Shown here piece by piece: positions 10,173-20,563 of a stretch of DNA of 64,000 bases. How positions within the stretch are numbered: position 1 is the first letter of the stretch; the number at the start of each line of letters is the position of its first letter. The notes beneath the pieces were generated by a model, which was not told where the DNA came from, did no database searches, and saw nothing but the letters and a program-made list of their open reading frames with translations. The stretch is from Bostrychus sinensis. Taxonomy: Eukaryota; Chordata; Actinopteri; Gobiiformes; Eleotridae. The position numbers were made by a program, and so were the translations under genes. The DNA lies in assembly GCA_020698575.1 (NCBI GenBank), contig CM036251.1:31003288-31067287 (forward strand), in the 5' to 3' direction.

Positions 10173-10240
10173 GGCTGCTCGATTATGGAAAAAATCATAA
10201 TCACAATTATTTTGGGTCACAATGAAGAGTACAATTTATA
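10173..10240 (-). mobile_element. End of a ZBED-type hAT element, truncated copy
   Basis: The sequence TAGGGCTGCTCGATTATGG and the following AATCATAATCACAATT match the right terminus of the hAT element at 37914-39580 in reverse. No matching far end was found. Possibly CACAGCCCT near 10253 is the other terminus of a tiny internally deleted copy, but no 8-base duplication supports that. Confidence 0.6.
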
Positions 10241-12729
10241 ATTCAATTTATTACACAGCCCTTTTCATGTTGATGAAGTTAATGATTTTAGCCAAATACC
10301 TTTACAGAATGTAATTTGCTCCAAAATGTTTTATGACAAAATATTTACATACTTTTGTCATCATAATGAGGTAGTTTTCAAAATGTGTCCAAGCTTGTGA
10401 GCTTCTGTAGCTAACACATGCTTGATAGTCTGCTAAGTGCCACTAGACGTCCATCATGATAGTGCCATAGTCCTTTTTTGTCCTTCTTTGCACCTTTGTC
10501 AGTCCAAACTCTGTTCTCAGACAGTCTGTATGAGTCTGTAAGTCAGTAACATCTTTCTGTCAACTTCACTGTATGTCCCTCATATTTCTCTGCATTTGTC
10601 TGCACACACAGACTGTATACTTTTTGCTTAAAGGTCCCACATAACCAACTGCTTTCTTTGCTGTTTCATCTGCTGCCTCGTTCCTGCTGCATGTTCTTTG
10701 CATTTCCTCACAGCTGCTTCAGTACGGAGTCCCACAGCTTCTACCAGTTCTGCTGTCTCTCTCTTAAATGTTTAGTAGGTGTCCAGTGCTAGTTGTGAGT
10801 CCCTCCCACATCCATTTATAATAAAATATCTTTAAACATAAGCAAAATTAAATACTATATTATATATAGTGATGTGATGAGGTTAATTTTAAAAAGCAAT
10901 GAAGAAAGTTATGAGTAACCTTGCAATTTATCAACTATCTACACAGTCTTTATTACAATCATACTTTGTGGTTTCTAATTTTATTTACTTATATTTACTT
11001 TTATTCTGCAATTTGTTTATGCTTACTTATTATTACAACACTCAGTTATAGTCTAACATTTGAGTTGTTGTTTTAGTTACTGCCATAGATATTGTTGTAT
11101 TGTGTCAACTCAGTGTTGTCCAGTTTAGCTATGGTACATTAGTATTTTTGTTGACCAACCACACCATCCCCCTTTTTCTGAAAGAGAACTGCACTGCCAA
11201 CCTCATCTCTTTCAGAAACATCTGGATGAAACAGTAATGTGTAGTCAGGAACAGCTGTATGCTTTCTTTACCACAGGGCCTGGTGATTTGGCTTTGTGAC
11301 CTGCGTCTGCAGCTAAGGTGATATGTGGTGCACTCTCAGGTGAGAGAGCACAGAGATGTGTTTCTGTAGGGGAGAGTTCAGCAGCAGCAGCCACGCCCCC
11401 AGGTCCCACAGAAATGTAATCACACACTGAGTCTGGGTGAGGCATATCCCATGTCGTGAATCATAAACTGGGTCATCAACCTGGAGATATGTAAATATCC
11501 AACGTCTTTTGGTGGATTATAAAGCTGTATCAGTTGTATCCATATTAACCAGTGTTCAGTCAGCACAGGAGGAGGAAGAGGATCCTCATTCAGGAGTAAG
11601 CAATACATCGTAGCCCAGAGTAGACCCAGGTTCAGGTTGGGTCATTAACATTTGTCTGGCAGAGAGTGGTCCACTGGAACAGTTCACTGTGAGACCACCA
11701 GGAAAAGTCACAACAGTCCCTTCCTCAGGACTTAGTAGCACATGATTTTATCAGATTGTCTCTGTCTCTGAGTTACACCGTTTGTATTTGTGGGGCTACT
11801 GTAGTGAGTGTAGCCTGCTCCCATCGTTAAGTGAGGGAGGTACTTTTTCAGAGATGATTGTAGAGTTTCAGTTTTAGGGGTGCTCAGCACCCTGAGCTGG
11901 AACAAAATATATTATTTTATAAGAAACTTTTCTGGAAAGTTTTAAGCATGTCTTAGAGAGCAATAATTAACTTTATTAATAACTATAGCTTAAAAGTAAA
12001 TTTGACAAATGTGCTATGGTTAAAAATTGAACAAAATCAATAAAACCTACTCAGAGACAACTCTAGAAAGTTTAGTAGTTTAGGTTAGACTTGGATGCAG
12101 AGGATAGCATTGAATGTATACATATATTTTTTATTAATACAGTTAAGCTAATTTCATGTCACCTCAGTTCTTTCTTATAAATTATGCAACTGACATCAAC
12201 CACACACACACACAAAAACAATCTAAAAGGAGATTAAAGTACCAAATGGGCTGTTTTCCTACTTTTTTTTTTGAAGCAACTAGACCTAAAGATAATAACC
12301 AGCTCAGGCCTTCATAAGAGGCTGAGCTGCCTCCTCCTCTGCTCATTTCATTACTGAAGACAACTCTCCAATTTTTATTCTTAGCCTTAATGTTAGCACT
12401 GTTCAGCAACTTTTGCTGACTGAAAAATGTCATTAAATCCTCTTTTGACGTCTTCTATTTCTACTCAGCTCAGGCTTCACTCACATTTTTGTCCCACAAA
12501 CAAACTTATTTTAGTTCAGACTATTTGGCTTGAGATAGCCTAATATTGCAGTCAGTTGATGTTCCCCAAACTTCAACAGTATGTACCTAACTTCTCTCAG
12601 TCAGAGAGAAAAAACAGAGGAGTCATCCATCTGTGCTGCAGCACGAGGGGAGGAGAGAGAGCAGCAACAGCAGCAGGAATGGATCAAACCATTTGCTGCA
12701 CAGGGGTGTTTTTTCTTCTGCTAAAGTAA
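10241..12729. other. Unassigned DNA inside the retrovirus, no gene recognised
   Basis: About 2.5 kb lies between the hAT end and the L1 LINE. Most of it is AT-rich without long open frames. The part 11240-11760 reads like decayed coding sequence on the - strand, with coding-like stretches hopping between frames (for example 11420-11608 and 11245-11445). I do not recognise the protein. It cannot be told whether this is retroviral or brought in by another element. Confidence 0.4.
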
Positions 12730-12745
12730 GCCCATTTGATTTTTA
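12730..12745. repeat. Target-site duplication of the L1, left
   Basis: GCCCATTTGATTTTTA, identical to 18234-18249. Confidence 0.9.
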
Positions 12746-12902
12746 GTTGGATATTTTTATTGAGTTTTCTTAAGTCAGACAAACATACCCCCAATAACAC
12801 CTCCACACATCCGTGACAGAGCTACGTTACATAAATACACAAACATACACAAAAAAACAAAAGAAAAAACAAACAAACAAAGAATGCATTTTTTAACCCA
12901 CT

Positions 12903-15464
12903 TTATGTGAAACCGGTCGGAAGTCTTTCGAAATAGTCCAAGAATGGTTGCCATATTTTGTAAAAATTGTTGGCAGAGCCCTGTATAGTATGTCTTAAGT
13001 GTTCGACTTTGAGATGTGAATGCAAGTCCTCCATCCATCGTTTATGCGAAGGGGGCACTGTTTTTTTCCAAGATAAAAGGACGCGTCTTCGGGCCAAAAG
13101 CGTAGAGAAAGCCAGAGCTGAAATTTGCCAGGCAGAAATTTTACTGTCATTATGAACAACTCCAAATATTGCTGTAAGTGGGTTTGGAGAAATCTTTATA
13201 TTCCATGCATTTGACAGGACCCCAAAAACTGCCCCCCAAAAGGCTTGCAATTCCCTGCATCCCCAGAACATATGACCAAGGGTGCCTATCTCCCGCTTGC
13301 ATCTTGGGCAAGTCTCATCTGTCCCTGGAAAAAGTCTTGCAAGCTTACTGTTTGACAAATGGAGTCTGTGAACAACCTTGAACTGTATCAACCCATGTCT
13401 AATACATATTGATGATGTATGGATCAGCCTTGTTGTCTGCTGCCATTGAGAATCAGTTATTTTTAATCCCAGTTCCATTTGCCACTGCTCTTTGATGCTG
13501 TCCATAGTGGGCACTGCTGCTGTGTGAATCAATTTATATAAGGAAGATATCGCCCCATTCTGTAACGGATCTACTGTCAGGCAATCATCTATCCAACTAG
13601 CAGAGGGGGTCTGAAGTGTTGGAGAGAAATATTTTTTCACAAAACTCCGCAACTGCAAGTATCTAAAAAAGTGTGTATGGGGCAGCCCAAATTCCGCCTG
13701 CAGCTGCTGAAACGACATAAAAGTACCTCCTTTAAACAGATCCTTCACAGTACTAATACCTTTATTCTCCCAGGCCTGAAATGCAGAGTCGATTAAGGAG
13801 GGAGGGAACAGTATATTCGCAGATATAGGGGCCGCAAGGAGGCCCCGTTTATGTTTAAAATGGATTCTGAACTGTTCCCAAATCCTAATTGTTCCTAACG
13901 TGACAGGGTTAATAGTAATAATTTTTTTGTCAAGCGGCAATGGTGAGCAGACAACAGAGGCCAGCGAGCCAGACTTACAGGAGTTTTTTTCCATATGTAC
14001 CCAAATAGGCATGTTTTCATCCTCCCCAGACATGAACCAGAAGGCAAGTTTATAGATGTTCGCCGCCCAATAAAAATGCATATAATTAGACATAGCCAGA
14101 CCACCCTCCTCTTTCTGTCTTTCCAAAAACTCCTTTCTGATCCGAGGTATCTTCTTATTCCAAATGTACGTAGATGTAATCTTTTCCAATTCTTTAAAAA
14201 ATGATTTGGGAATAAATATTGGTATTGTCTGAAAAAGGAACAAAAATTTTGGCAGTATAACCATTTTAACTGAGTTTATTCTACCTGCTAGTGATAGGGG
14301 GAGAGATGACCATCTTTCCATATCCTGTTTAGCCTGGGAAAGAGTGGTTTTAAAATTGTATTTGAACAGGTCTTTATATTCTCTTGTCACCGTTAACCCC
14401 AAATAGGTAAATTTTTCAGTGGCAATCGTGAATGGGAAAGAAACAACAGAGAGTTGATTTGCTTTATCATTAATGGGAAAGATAAGGCTCTTCGATATGT
14501 TTATCATGTATCCTGATATCTTACCAAATTCCCTGATGCATTTTAATGCTTTTGGGATGGATTTGCTTGGGTCCGAAAGGAAGAGGAGGAGGTCATCAGC
14601 GTACAATGAGACAGTGTGAATTTGTCCTGCTCTATTAATACCCATCACTTCTGATTCACTCCGGAGTACCACAGCTAGGGGTTCTATAGCAACATTAAAA
14701 AGCAATGGGGACAATGGGCATCCCTGTCTTGTTCCTCTAAAGAGTGGAAAGTAATCCGATACTATGTTGTTAGTCCGAATAGCAGCCTGTGGACATTTGT
14801 AGAGAATGTCAATCCACGAACAGAAGGATGATCCAAAACCAAAGCACTTAAGAGCCCGGAGCAGATATTTGTGTTCAATTCTGTTAAATGCTTTGTGGGC
14901 ATCTAATGCTATAATTACCTCTGGCTCAATATTACTGTTTGGCATATAGATTACATTAAAAACACGGCGGAGATTACTGTACAGCTGCCTTCCCTTCATA
15001 AACCCAGTTTGATCGTGGTGAATGATCTTATCAAGCACTCGCTCTAATCTATCGGCCAGTATCCTAGTTAGTATTTTATAGTCACAGCAGAGCAAACTCA
15101 CTGGCCGGTAGGATTCGCACTTAAGCGGATCTTTACCCTTTTTAAGCAGAACAGAGATGGTTGCTTGTGTCATTGTGGGTGGCAGGGCTTTAACCCTGAA
15201 TGCTTCTTTGTAAACCTTACAGAGGTGGGGCAGGAGTTTGACCGAAAAGGTTCTGTAAAATTCAATCGGGAAGCCGTCAGGGCCTGGTGACTTGCCCGAC
15301 TTCATCTTTCGAATTGCCTGCCAGATTTCTGTTAATTGTATATCCCCTTCAATATTGGTTTTATCCGTCTCCTCTAACACAGGTAGCTTCACATTTTTAA
15401 AAAAGTCCTCTATCAGCATAGAGTCACATTGGTCAGAGGAGTATAGCTCTTTATAAAATGTCAC
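12903..15464 (-). CDS. L1 ORF2, reverse transcriptase and C-terminal part
   Basis: This 853-residue frame covers the reverse transcriptase and C-terminal region of an L1-type ORF2. Visible motifs are SGKSPGPDGFPIEFY near residue 60, GFMKGRQ, ALDAHKAFNRIE, the GTRQGCPLSPLLFN block and the catalytic YADDLLLF. A long C-terminal segment ends with a cysteine-rich piece CPRCKREIGTLGHMFWGC. Translation has no true start here: the frame continues upstream toward the endonuclease, and the first codon listed is GTG. A frameshift near 15540 separates it from the endonuclease frame. It nicks and copies element RNA at the target together with the endonuclease. Confidence 0.93.
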   Translation of the reverse strand: MTFYKELYSSDQCDSMLIEDFFKNVKLPVLEETDKTNIEGDIQLTEIWQAIRKMKSGKSPGPDGFPIEFYRTFSVKLLPHLCKVYKEAFRVKALPPTMTQATISVLLKKGKDPLKCESYRPVSLLCCDYKILTRILADRLERVLDKIIHHDQTGFMKGRQLYSNLRRVFNVIYMPNSNIEPEVIIALDAHKAFNRIEHKYLLRALKCFGFGSSFCSWIDILYKCPQAAIRTNNIVSDYFPLFRGTRQGCPLSPLLFNVAIEPLAVVLRSESEVMGINRAGQIHTVSLYADDLLLFLSDPSKSIPKALKCIREFGKISGYMINISKSLIFPINDKANQLSVVSFPFTIATEKFTYLGLTVTREYKDLFKYNFKTTLSQAKQDMERWSSLPLSLAGRINSVKMVILPKFLFLFQTIPIFIPKSFFKELEKITSTYIWNKKIPRIRKEFLERQKEEGGLAMSNYMHFYWAANIYKLAFWFMSGEDENMPIWVHMEKNSCKSGSLASVVCSPLPLDKKIITINPVTLGTIRIWEQFRIHFKHKRGLLAAPISANILFPPSLIDSAFQAWENKGISTVKDLFKGGTFMSFQQLQAEFGLPHTHFFRYLQLRSFVKKYFSPTLQTPSASWIDDCLTVDPLQNGAISSLYKLIHTAAVPTMDSIKEQWQMELGLKITDSQWQQTTRLIHTSSICIRHGLIQFKVVHRLHLSNSKLARLFPGTDETCPRCKREIGTLGHMFWGCRELQAFWGAVFGVLSNAWNIKISPNPLTAIFGVVHNDSKISAWQISALAFSTLLARRRVLLSWKKTVPPSHKRWMEDLHSHLKVEHLRHTIQGSANNFYKIWQPFLDYFERLPTGFT

Positions 15465-15516
15465 AAACTGCTTATTAATGCTTTTCTGATCCGAAATGAT
15501 GTCACCTTTGTCATTT

Positions 15517-16719
15517 TTAAGCGATGAGATAGCTCGCCGCTGCTTTCTGCTTAAGCTGATGGCTTAGCATTCTGCTTGCTCTCTCACCATGTTCGAAATG
15601 TTGTTGTTGCGATCGTAGTTGGATTTCTATGGCTCTTTCGTTCATGATTAGGTCATATTCTGTTTGAAGAAGTGTTCTCTCTTTCCAGAGTGCCTCGGAA
15701 GGTGAAGTTGATTGACATTGGTCAATGATTTTGAGTCTGTCACTGATCTCAGAAATGCGTTTGAGCTTCTTTTTTTTATCGCTTGCGCTATATGAAATAA
15801 TTTGCCCTCTAACATATGCCTTGAATGTTTCCCAAAGTATACTATAGCTGATATCTGGGGAGCTATTAGTTTCGAAGAACAGATCAATGTGCATATTGAT
15901 AAATTCTACAAATTTCTGATCTGTTAAAAGTCTTGTATTAAATCTCCAAGTTCTTTGGTGCTCTGAACAGCCAGGAAAACTCATCTTCATTACAACCGGA
16001 CAGTGATCTGAAATAACTATAGTTTCATAGTTAATTGTAGTCACCAGAGACAGGAGTCTACAGTCCAACAGGAAAAAATCAATCCTCGAAAAAGATTTGT
16101 GGGGCGGAGAAAAAAAAGAGAACTGTTTAGAAGTAGGATTTTTAGCCCTCCATGGGTCAACCACGCCATAACTCTGAATAAATGAGTTAATGTACTGGGC
16201 CGATTTGTTAACAGTTGTACCTGTGCCTCGGTGGGGGCTTGAACGGTCAAGCGACATGTGTAAAACGCAATTAAAATCTCCGCCTATGATTATCTTGTGT
16301 GAGTCCACATTTGGAAGAAGGGCAAAAAAATCCTTAAAAAACTGCACATCATCCCAATTTGGGGCGTAAATATTTGCCATTATAACAGGGATATTAAATA
16401 GAATTCCTTGAATAATAATAAAACGTCCGTTTTTGTCCCTGATAGTAGACACTTCTTCAAAGTGAACATCTCTATGTAAAAGAATGGCCACACCCCTAGC
16501 TTTGCCATTAAAGTTGGAATGGTATATTTGTGTATAGCCTGACCTTTTTAGCCTATTATGGTCCTTATTTACCAGGTGTGTTTCTTGTAAATACACGATA
16601 TGACCCTTTAATTTGCCAAGATGTGAAAATACTTTGTTGCGCTTTATCGGATGGTTAAGCCCTCTCACATTCCAACTAATCCATTTTATTTCAGTTCCGG
16701 GTAGATTACTTGTACCCAT
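15517..16719 (-). CDS. L1 ORF2, apurinic-type endonuclease domain
   Basis: The 400-residue frame begins near KWISWNVRGLNHPIKRNKV and shows the exonuclease-endonuclease-phosphatase fold motifs: YLQETHL (metal-binding glutamate), IIGGDFNCVL, SRIDFFLLD and the terminal ISDHCPV with the catalytic histidine at about residue 240. It then runs into the linker before the reverse transcriptase. It nicks chromosomal DNA to start target-primed reverse transcription. It ends early at a stop caused by the frameshift that separates it from 12903-15464. Confidence 0.93.
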   Translation of the reverse strand: MGTSNLPGTEIKWISWNVRGLNHPIKRNKVFSHLGKLKGHIVYLQETHLVNKDHNRLKRSGYTQIYHSNFNGKARGVAILLHRDVHFEEVSTIRDKNGRFIIIQGILFNIPVIMANIYAPNWDDVQFFKDFFALLPNVDSHKIIIGGDFNCVLHMSLDRSSPHRGTGTTVNKSAQYINSFIQSYGVVDPWRAKNPTSKQFSFFSPPHKSFSRIDFFLLDCRLLSLVTTINYETIVISDHCPVVMKMSFPGCSEHQRTWRFNTRLLTDQKFVEFINMHIDLFFETNSSPDISYSILWETFKAYVRGQIISYSASDKKKKLKRISEISDRLKIIDQCQSTSPSEALWKERTLLQTEYDLIMNERAIEIQLRSQQQHFEHGERASRMLSHQLKQKAAASYLIA

Positions 16720-17424
16720 ATTCCGTAAATATGTAGCTTTGGAGCCCTAATTTGGACTGCAAATGCACCATTGTTGTACCACAATCAACTTCCCAATTCA
16801 AGATGCATGGCAATGCATTCAAACATAACCACCAAAAAAAAGAAAAGACAAGAAAAAAAAACAAAACAACATATAACCCTGGATGTGCAGAAATAACCGA
16901 AAGAACAACTGTTGTAAACTCGTTCAATCCCTCTAACACTTGGCGAACAAGAAATGACATTATCACAATGTCCCTATACTAAAAAGCAAAAATAAAATGT
17001 AGGAGAAAAAAGCCCACTGAGGCTTCCTACTTGATTCTGGTACTCAATACAAAAACAACACGTGCGTGTAACCGCTTACCATAACAGCCCGGCCCGAACA
17101 GGACCCTCACTACTAAAAAAAACAAAAACATAGCTAAGCCAGCAGGCATATTTTATGTGACTGCGAGCATCAATGTCAATCAATCTGAAATTGCCATACA
17201 GTGTGAATTACCGAATAGTCCAATGACTGTTGTCTTGCAGAAGACGACGTTAATCCCATAGACAAAATGAAACAGCTCAGACTCATTTCCTTTGCGTCAA
17301 CTTGGTAGATACAAAAACCTTGGCTTCTGATGGATTTTTAAACCGAAATTCCTGGAAATAAAAGCCCGTAACGGACTCGGTCGAATCCCCGCAGGAGTGA
17401 TCTCACCTCGCCGAAAGCCGCCCG
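16720..17424 (-). other. L1 inter-ORF spacer
   Basis: About 700 bases between ORF1 and the endonuclease contain A-rich runs and no coding pattern. The spacer is long compared with mammalian L1. Confidence 0.5.
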
Positions 17425-18084
17425 TTACTTACTGACCGCCTGGGTGTAGTCAGGGAGAATCGAAATCCTATCGTTGTCCTTCGTGGTGATCAATTTCAGC
17501 TCCGCGGCTTTCTTCAGAATCGCCTCCTTCTCGCTGAAATAGTGGCATCTTATCACAATGACGCGCGGCGGTGCATTCTCGTCGCTTGGCTTACTGCGGA
17601 GGCTGCGGTGGGCTCGGTCTAAAAGTGGAGTTGAATTTAGCTTCAGTGTCTCCGCTAGAAGCTCAGCTACAAAGCATGTCATAAGCTTTCCATTTTCCCG
17701 GCCCTCTTTCACTCCCAAAACACGTAGGTTGCAACGACGAGATCTGGCTTCCAAGTCCTCGCAGCGGTCTTTCAGAGTTGCTAGCTCCTTTTTCATGGCC
17801 ACAATATCTACCTCCATGGTGTGAATAGAGTCCGAGTGGGCCGCGGTTGCGGTTTCTAATTCTATAACCCGGCCTGTTGTGTTCTCTATTTTGGATTCTA
17901 TCTTCTCCAGAGCATTTTGTAATTCTTGAAGTTGGTCCGAGTGTGTCTTTGCCGCGTTTGCCATTGTAGTCATTAATTCTCCGCGCAGTGAGCTAATAGC
18001 ATCTAGCACCTCGTGTTGACCGCTAGCGTTAGCTTCCTGGGAGTCAACGTGGCGGCTCTGGTGTTTAGGCATTTTGGCTGGCAA
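17425..18084 (-). CDS. L1 ORF1, coiled-coil nucleic-acid-binding protein
   Basis: The 219-residue protein has a long heptad-rich coiled coil (residues about 25-115, with DLEARSRRCNLRVLGV at its end). An RRM-like region follows with LLDRAHRSLR and PRVIVIRCHYFSEKEAILKKA, the hallmark order of L1 ORF1. The C-terminal domain ends in DRISILPDYTQAVSK and looks slightly short of the usual length. It would form trimers that coat L1 RNA. The frame is intact from its ATG. Confidence 0.9.
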   Translation of the reverse strand: MPAKMPKHQSRHVDSQEANASGQHEVLDAISSLRGELMTTMANAAKTHSDQLQELQNALEKIESKIENTTGRVIELETATAAHSDSIHTMEVDIVAMKKELATLKDRCEDLEARSRRCNLRVLGVKEGRENGKLMTCFVAELLAETLKLNSTPLLDRAHRSLRSKPSDENAPPRVIVIRCHYFSEKEAILKKAAELKLITTKDNDRISILPDYTQAVSK

Positions 18085-18233
18085 ATAGCTGTCCCTGTTT
18101 CGTTAGAGGTTAGAAAGCACTAGTACAGAGTGAAATAAACGCTGAAATTGCAGCTTTCTTTACAAAATTGGAGGGTCCCGTCGGAGCTCAGTTCAAGTGC
18201 GTCCGTTCATGGCCTCGCGCAAACCGGAAGTCC

Positions 18234-18249
18234 GCCCATTTGATTTTTA
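18234..18249. repeat. Target-site duplication of the L1, right
   Basis: Identical to 12730-12745. It lies beside the 5' end of the LINE. Confidence 0.9.
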
Positions 18250-18588
18250 ATATATATGATCAAGAAATTTGACATTACCTATTTCAAATACACAATTATA
18301 GCATTTAAACATTTTCTTTAAATTCGTCTTATTTTTAGGGGTGCTGGAATTATTTTTAGGGGTCTAAAAGTGGAGTCACAAGCAGCATGGACAACAGTTT
18401 GAACGTTTATTACCTGTTCTAGTCCCAACAAACCTCTGCTCTGCACCTCTTTTACACACTTTTCTGTCATTTTCTGCTTCCTTTTCTTTTCTGTCCACAG
18501 TAAACATAAATCTAAAGCACCAGTCCACTCCTCTTTTGTCATAGTTTTGTTAAGTTTCGTTTTTGTCTTGTCCATTTTGCAGTGGTGG
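18250..18588. other. AT-rich stretch, no gene seen
   Basis: Continuation of the DNA that received the L1. It includes two copies of TTTTTAGGGGT near 18332 and 18350 but no recognised gene. Confidence 0.4.
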
Positions 18589-18989
18589 AGTAAGTAGTCT
18601 ACTTTTTTTTTTTTTTTTTTTCAAATAAGAGCACAAAAACATTCACCAAAGTAAAAGTATTTTCAAGTAAAACTATTAGCTATAAATAGCTGCTTACAAT
18701 TCTACTTTTAAGTAGAAGTAAAAGTACAATGCACAAATTCAAGCTGAAACATGATGATAGTCTTCATTTTGGAAAGTAATAAGGAGAGTTATATGTATTC
18801 TTGCAATTTGTTTATCATTTTTAAAACAATCTTTAAAATGTAGTGAAGTAAAAGTGCAAATACTAGCTCCAAAAATCTACCTAAGTAGAAGTAAATGTAT
18901 CTATCCCAAAAATCACTTAAGTAAAGGAGAAATATCTAAACTTTTCACTCAAGTACAGTAACACAGTACTTTTAGTCACCTTGCACCCC
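18589..18989. mobile_element. hAT-like MITE rich in AAGTAAAAGTA repeats
   Basis: The segment begins CAGTGGTGGAGTAAGTAG and ends GTCACCTTGCACCCCTG. It is filled with short AAGTA/TACTT words in both orientations. Similar sequence occurs at 47098-47265. The CAGTGG/CCCCTG ends resemble hAT termini, but an 8-base duplication is not visible, so the borders are provisional. Confidence 0.6.
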
Positions 18990-19988
18990 TGTCCTGTCAC
19001 TGTCTGTCACCAAGTCCACATTTACACACCTGTACTTCAAACAGCTGGGAATAGAAATGTTATTTTATGTACAATCCTAATGTATGGATCTAAACTTTTC
19101 ACCACACAAAGATCCCTCTAGATCTGACCTTGTCCACCCAAGCTTCTACGCAGAGACCGTGGTGTCTGTGCGGGGCGGGGGTTCTATCGGGATCTGTGTG
19201 ATTTCAGTTTTAAAGACCCAACAGTCCTATTGTCCCGGGCTTTCGCCTTTATTTTTTTTTTCCACCCCACAATATACAGCCTACGCAGTCTCTGTTTCAG
19301 AACCTCCACTGGAATTTGGACACTACTAAGTGTCCTACACAGTATTGGCCCTATAATATGAATACAGAGACTCAAGCCACCCACAGTAACCCCCAAAAGA
19401 AAACAAAAAATCTGTCCCTGCCGGTTCATCAGGGTTTCAAACCCAGGAGGCTCCAAGCCTCAGGCTCCAAGCCTTTATTTCACGGTCCAACCGTCTTGGT
19501 CTAGGGTATTTATGTTTCCTAGCAGTGACTACGTTCAATAGTTTCTCGTCAGATCCTATTCCAAGAGGTAATTTGATTAAGAATTAAACAAAATACCCTC
19601 AGAGTCCAACCCTGGCTGAAAATAGTCTATCCTCAGTCTTGACCGGGCCTAGCGCCACCTAGTCCAACTAGGATTTTTACCGGCTCATAATCTTTCCCTA
19701 ACGTGTTAGTATGTTATGTGCTTTTGCCACCTAACGTGTGTAGAAATTCAAAATCAATTAACTAAATATAGATATATATTGTAAAACATTTTCTAAATTT
19801 ACGAGACTGAGAATTACAGATTTCTGAGACAGTGACAACCCTATGAAATAAAAACTAAGCTGTGCAGAAATTTTATTAAAAAGATTTTCTGCTTACCTTA
19901 TTTTGTGGGCGCCCTGGTTGTCACAGACTCAGTCACCAAACTCCGCCTCGATGTGTCCAAAAGTCCTCTAGAAGAAGCTTTCCACCCA
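18990..19988 (-). other. Probable retroviral leader and gag-region remnant, no gene recognised
   Basis: This kilobase adjoins the primer-binding site on the inner side of the right LTR, where a leader and gag should lie. Only short open frames are present and none resembles gag. The part nearest the LTR (19900-19988) may be the original leader. Confidence 0.35.
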
Positions 19989-20003
19989 CACGTCGGGTCA
20001 CCA
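19989..20003 (-). other. Primer-binding site of the retrovirus, tRNA-Trp type
   Basis: On the - strand TGGTGACCCGACGTG follows the LTR after two bases. It matches the complement of the tRNA-Trp 3' end apart from one missing base in a C run. Confidence 0.8.
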
Positions 20004-20077
20004 TTTATTAGGATTGTTCATTTTGGGTGTAAGCATCAAAGAGGATGATGATTCAGAAGTATAATCAAGTCAGAAGG

Positions 20078-20083
20078 TTTATT
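20078..20083 (-). promoter_or_regulatory. AATAAA poly(A) signal in retroviral LTR
   Basis: AATAAA on the - strand, about 90 bases downstream of the TATA-like box, is a plausible R-region polyadenylation signal. Confidence 0.5.
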
Positions 20084-20170
20084 TTAGTATCATACAGGTA
20101 AGGTAACAACAGCTGTGCCCCGCTGAAAGGGATAGGGTGAGCAAGCCGTCCAAAAAAGGAGTGATCACAG

Positions 20171-20178
20171 TTTTTATA
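20171..20178 (-). promoter_or_regulatory. TATA-like box in retroviral LTR
   Basis: TATAAAAA on the - strand within the U3 part of the LTR; the equivalent is kept in the other LTR near 6628-6635. Confidence 0.5.
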
Positions 20179-20563
20179 CTATGTATGACAATGTATGACG
20201 ATTTCTGCATATCATTATATTGTTTTCTTCAAGAAACTCCTGTGCCTCAACCAGGCCAGAGTTCTCATTTCTGCAGTGCGCAAACTTCGTTATCTTCAGG
20301 AGCGTCCCACGCAACGGCAGGGCCGTGGGAGCCCCCACCTGTAACCTTGAGTTTCCTAACTTTGTAACCAGCTCATTATTGTGCACTTTTGCAAATGCAC
20401 AATGTACCTAATTGCAGAGTGACCTTTAGAGTGAAAGGAGAAAAACATCCTTTAGAATCAAAATATTCTTACTAATATTGAAGCGTTTATTAACCTTAGC
20501 AGTAGTACATCAAAATATAAGTTTAGTGGTAATACGCAAAGCTATATGTAGAAATATTCAACA

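Larger units (their letters stand above)
12746..18233 (-). mobile_element. Near full-length L1-type LINE
   Basis: A non-LTR retrotransposon on the - strand with ORF1 at 17425-18084, endonuclease at 15517-16719 and reverse transcriptase at 12903-15464. The 16-base sequence GCCCATTTGATTTTTA lies on both sides (12730-12745 and 18234-18249), marking a target duplication made by target-primed reverse transcription. The 5' end carries a GC-richer leader (17100-18233), so the copy is not 5'-truncated. The 3' end has AATAAAAATA but no poly(A) tail. ORF2 is broken by one frameshift near 15540. It sits inside the endogenous retrovirus and is therefore younger than it. Confidence 0.92.
6475..20563 (-). 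mobile_element. Endogenous retrovirus, env retained, most of gag-pol lost
   Basis: Two LTRs (6475-7421 and 20006-20563) bound the element on the - strand. GTCC flanks both outer ends and occurs once at the uninterrupted site in other repeat units, giving a 4-base target duplication. A tRNA-Trp-type primer site adjoins the right LTR and a polypurine tract adjoins the left one. Inside, two env pieces and an integrase C-terminal remnant are recognisable. Between 10170 and 19980 other elements, including a whole L1 at 12746-18233, replace the expected gag and pol. The transmembrane env piece has the CX6CC pattern of gamma-type retroviral envelopes. Confidence 0.9.
20006..20563 (-). repeat. 5' LTR of the endogenous retrovirus
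   Basis: The 558-base LTR is followed outside by GTCC and inside by the primer site. It preserves the empty TTAA site of the MITE found in its partner. It lies in the reverse orientation to the host gene. Confidence 0.92.

Noticed and set aside
11876..18350. Similar AGGGGTGCT words at both places as possible element ends
   Set aside because: They are in the same orientation and no duplication is present, so they do not define a transposon.
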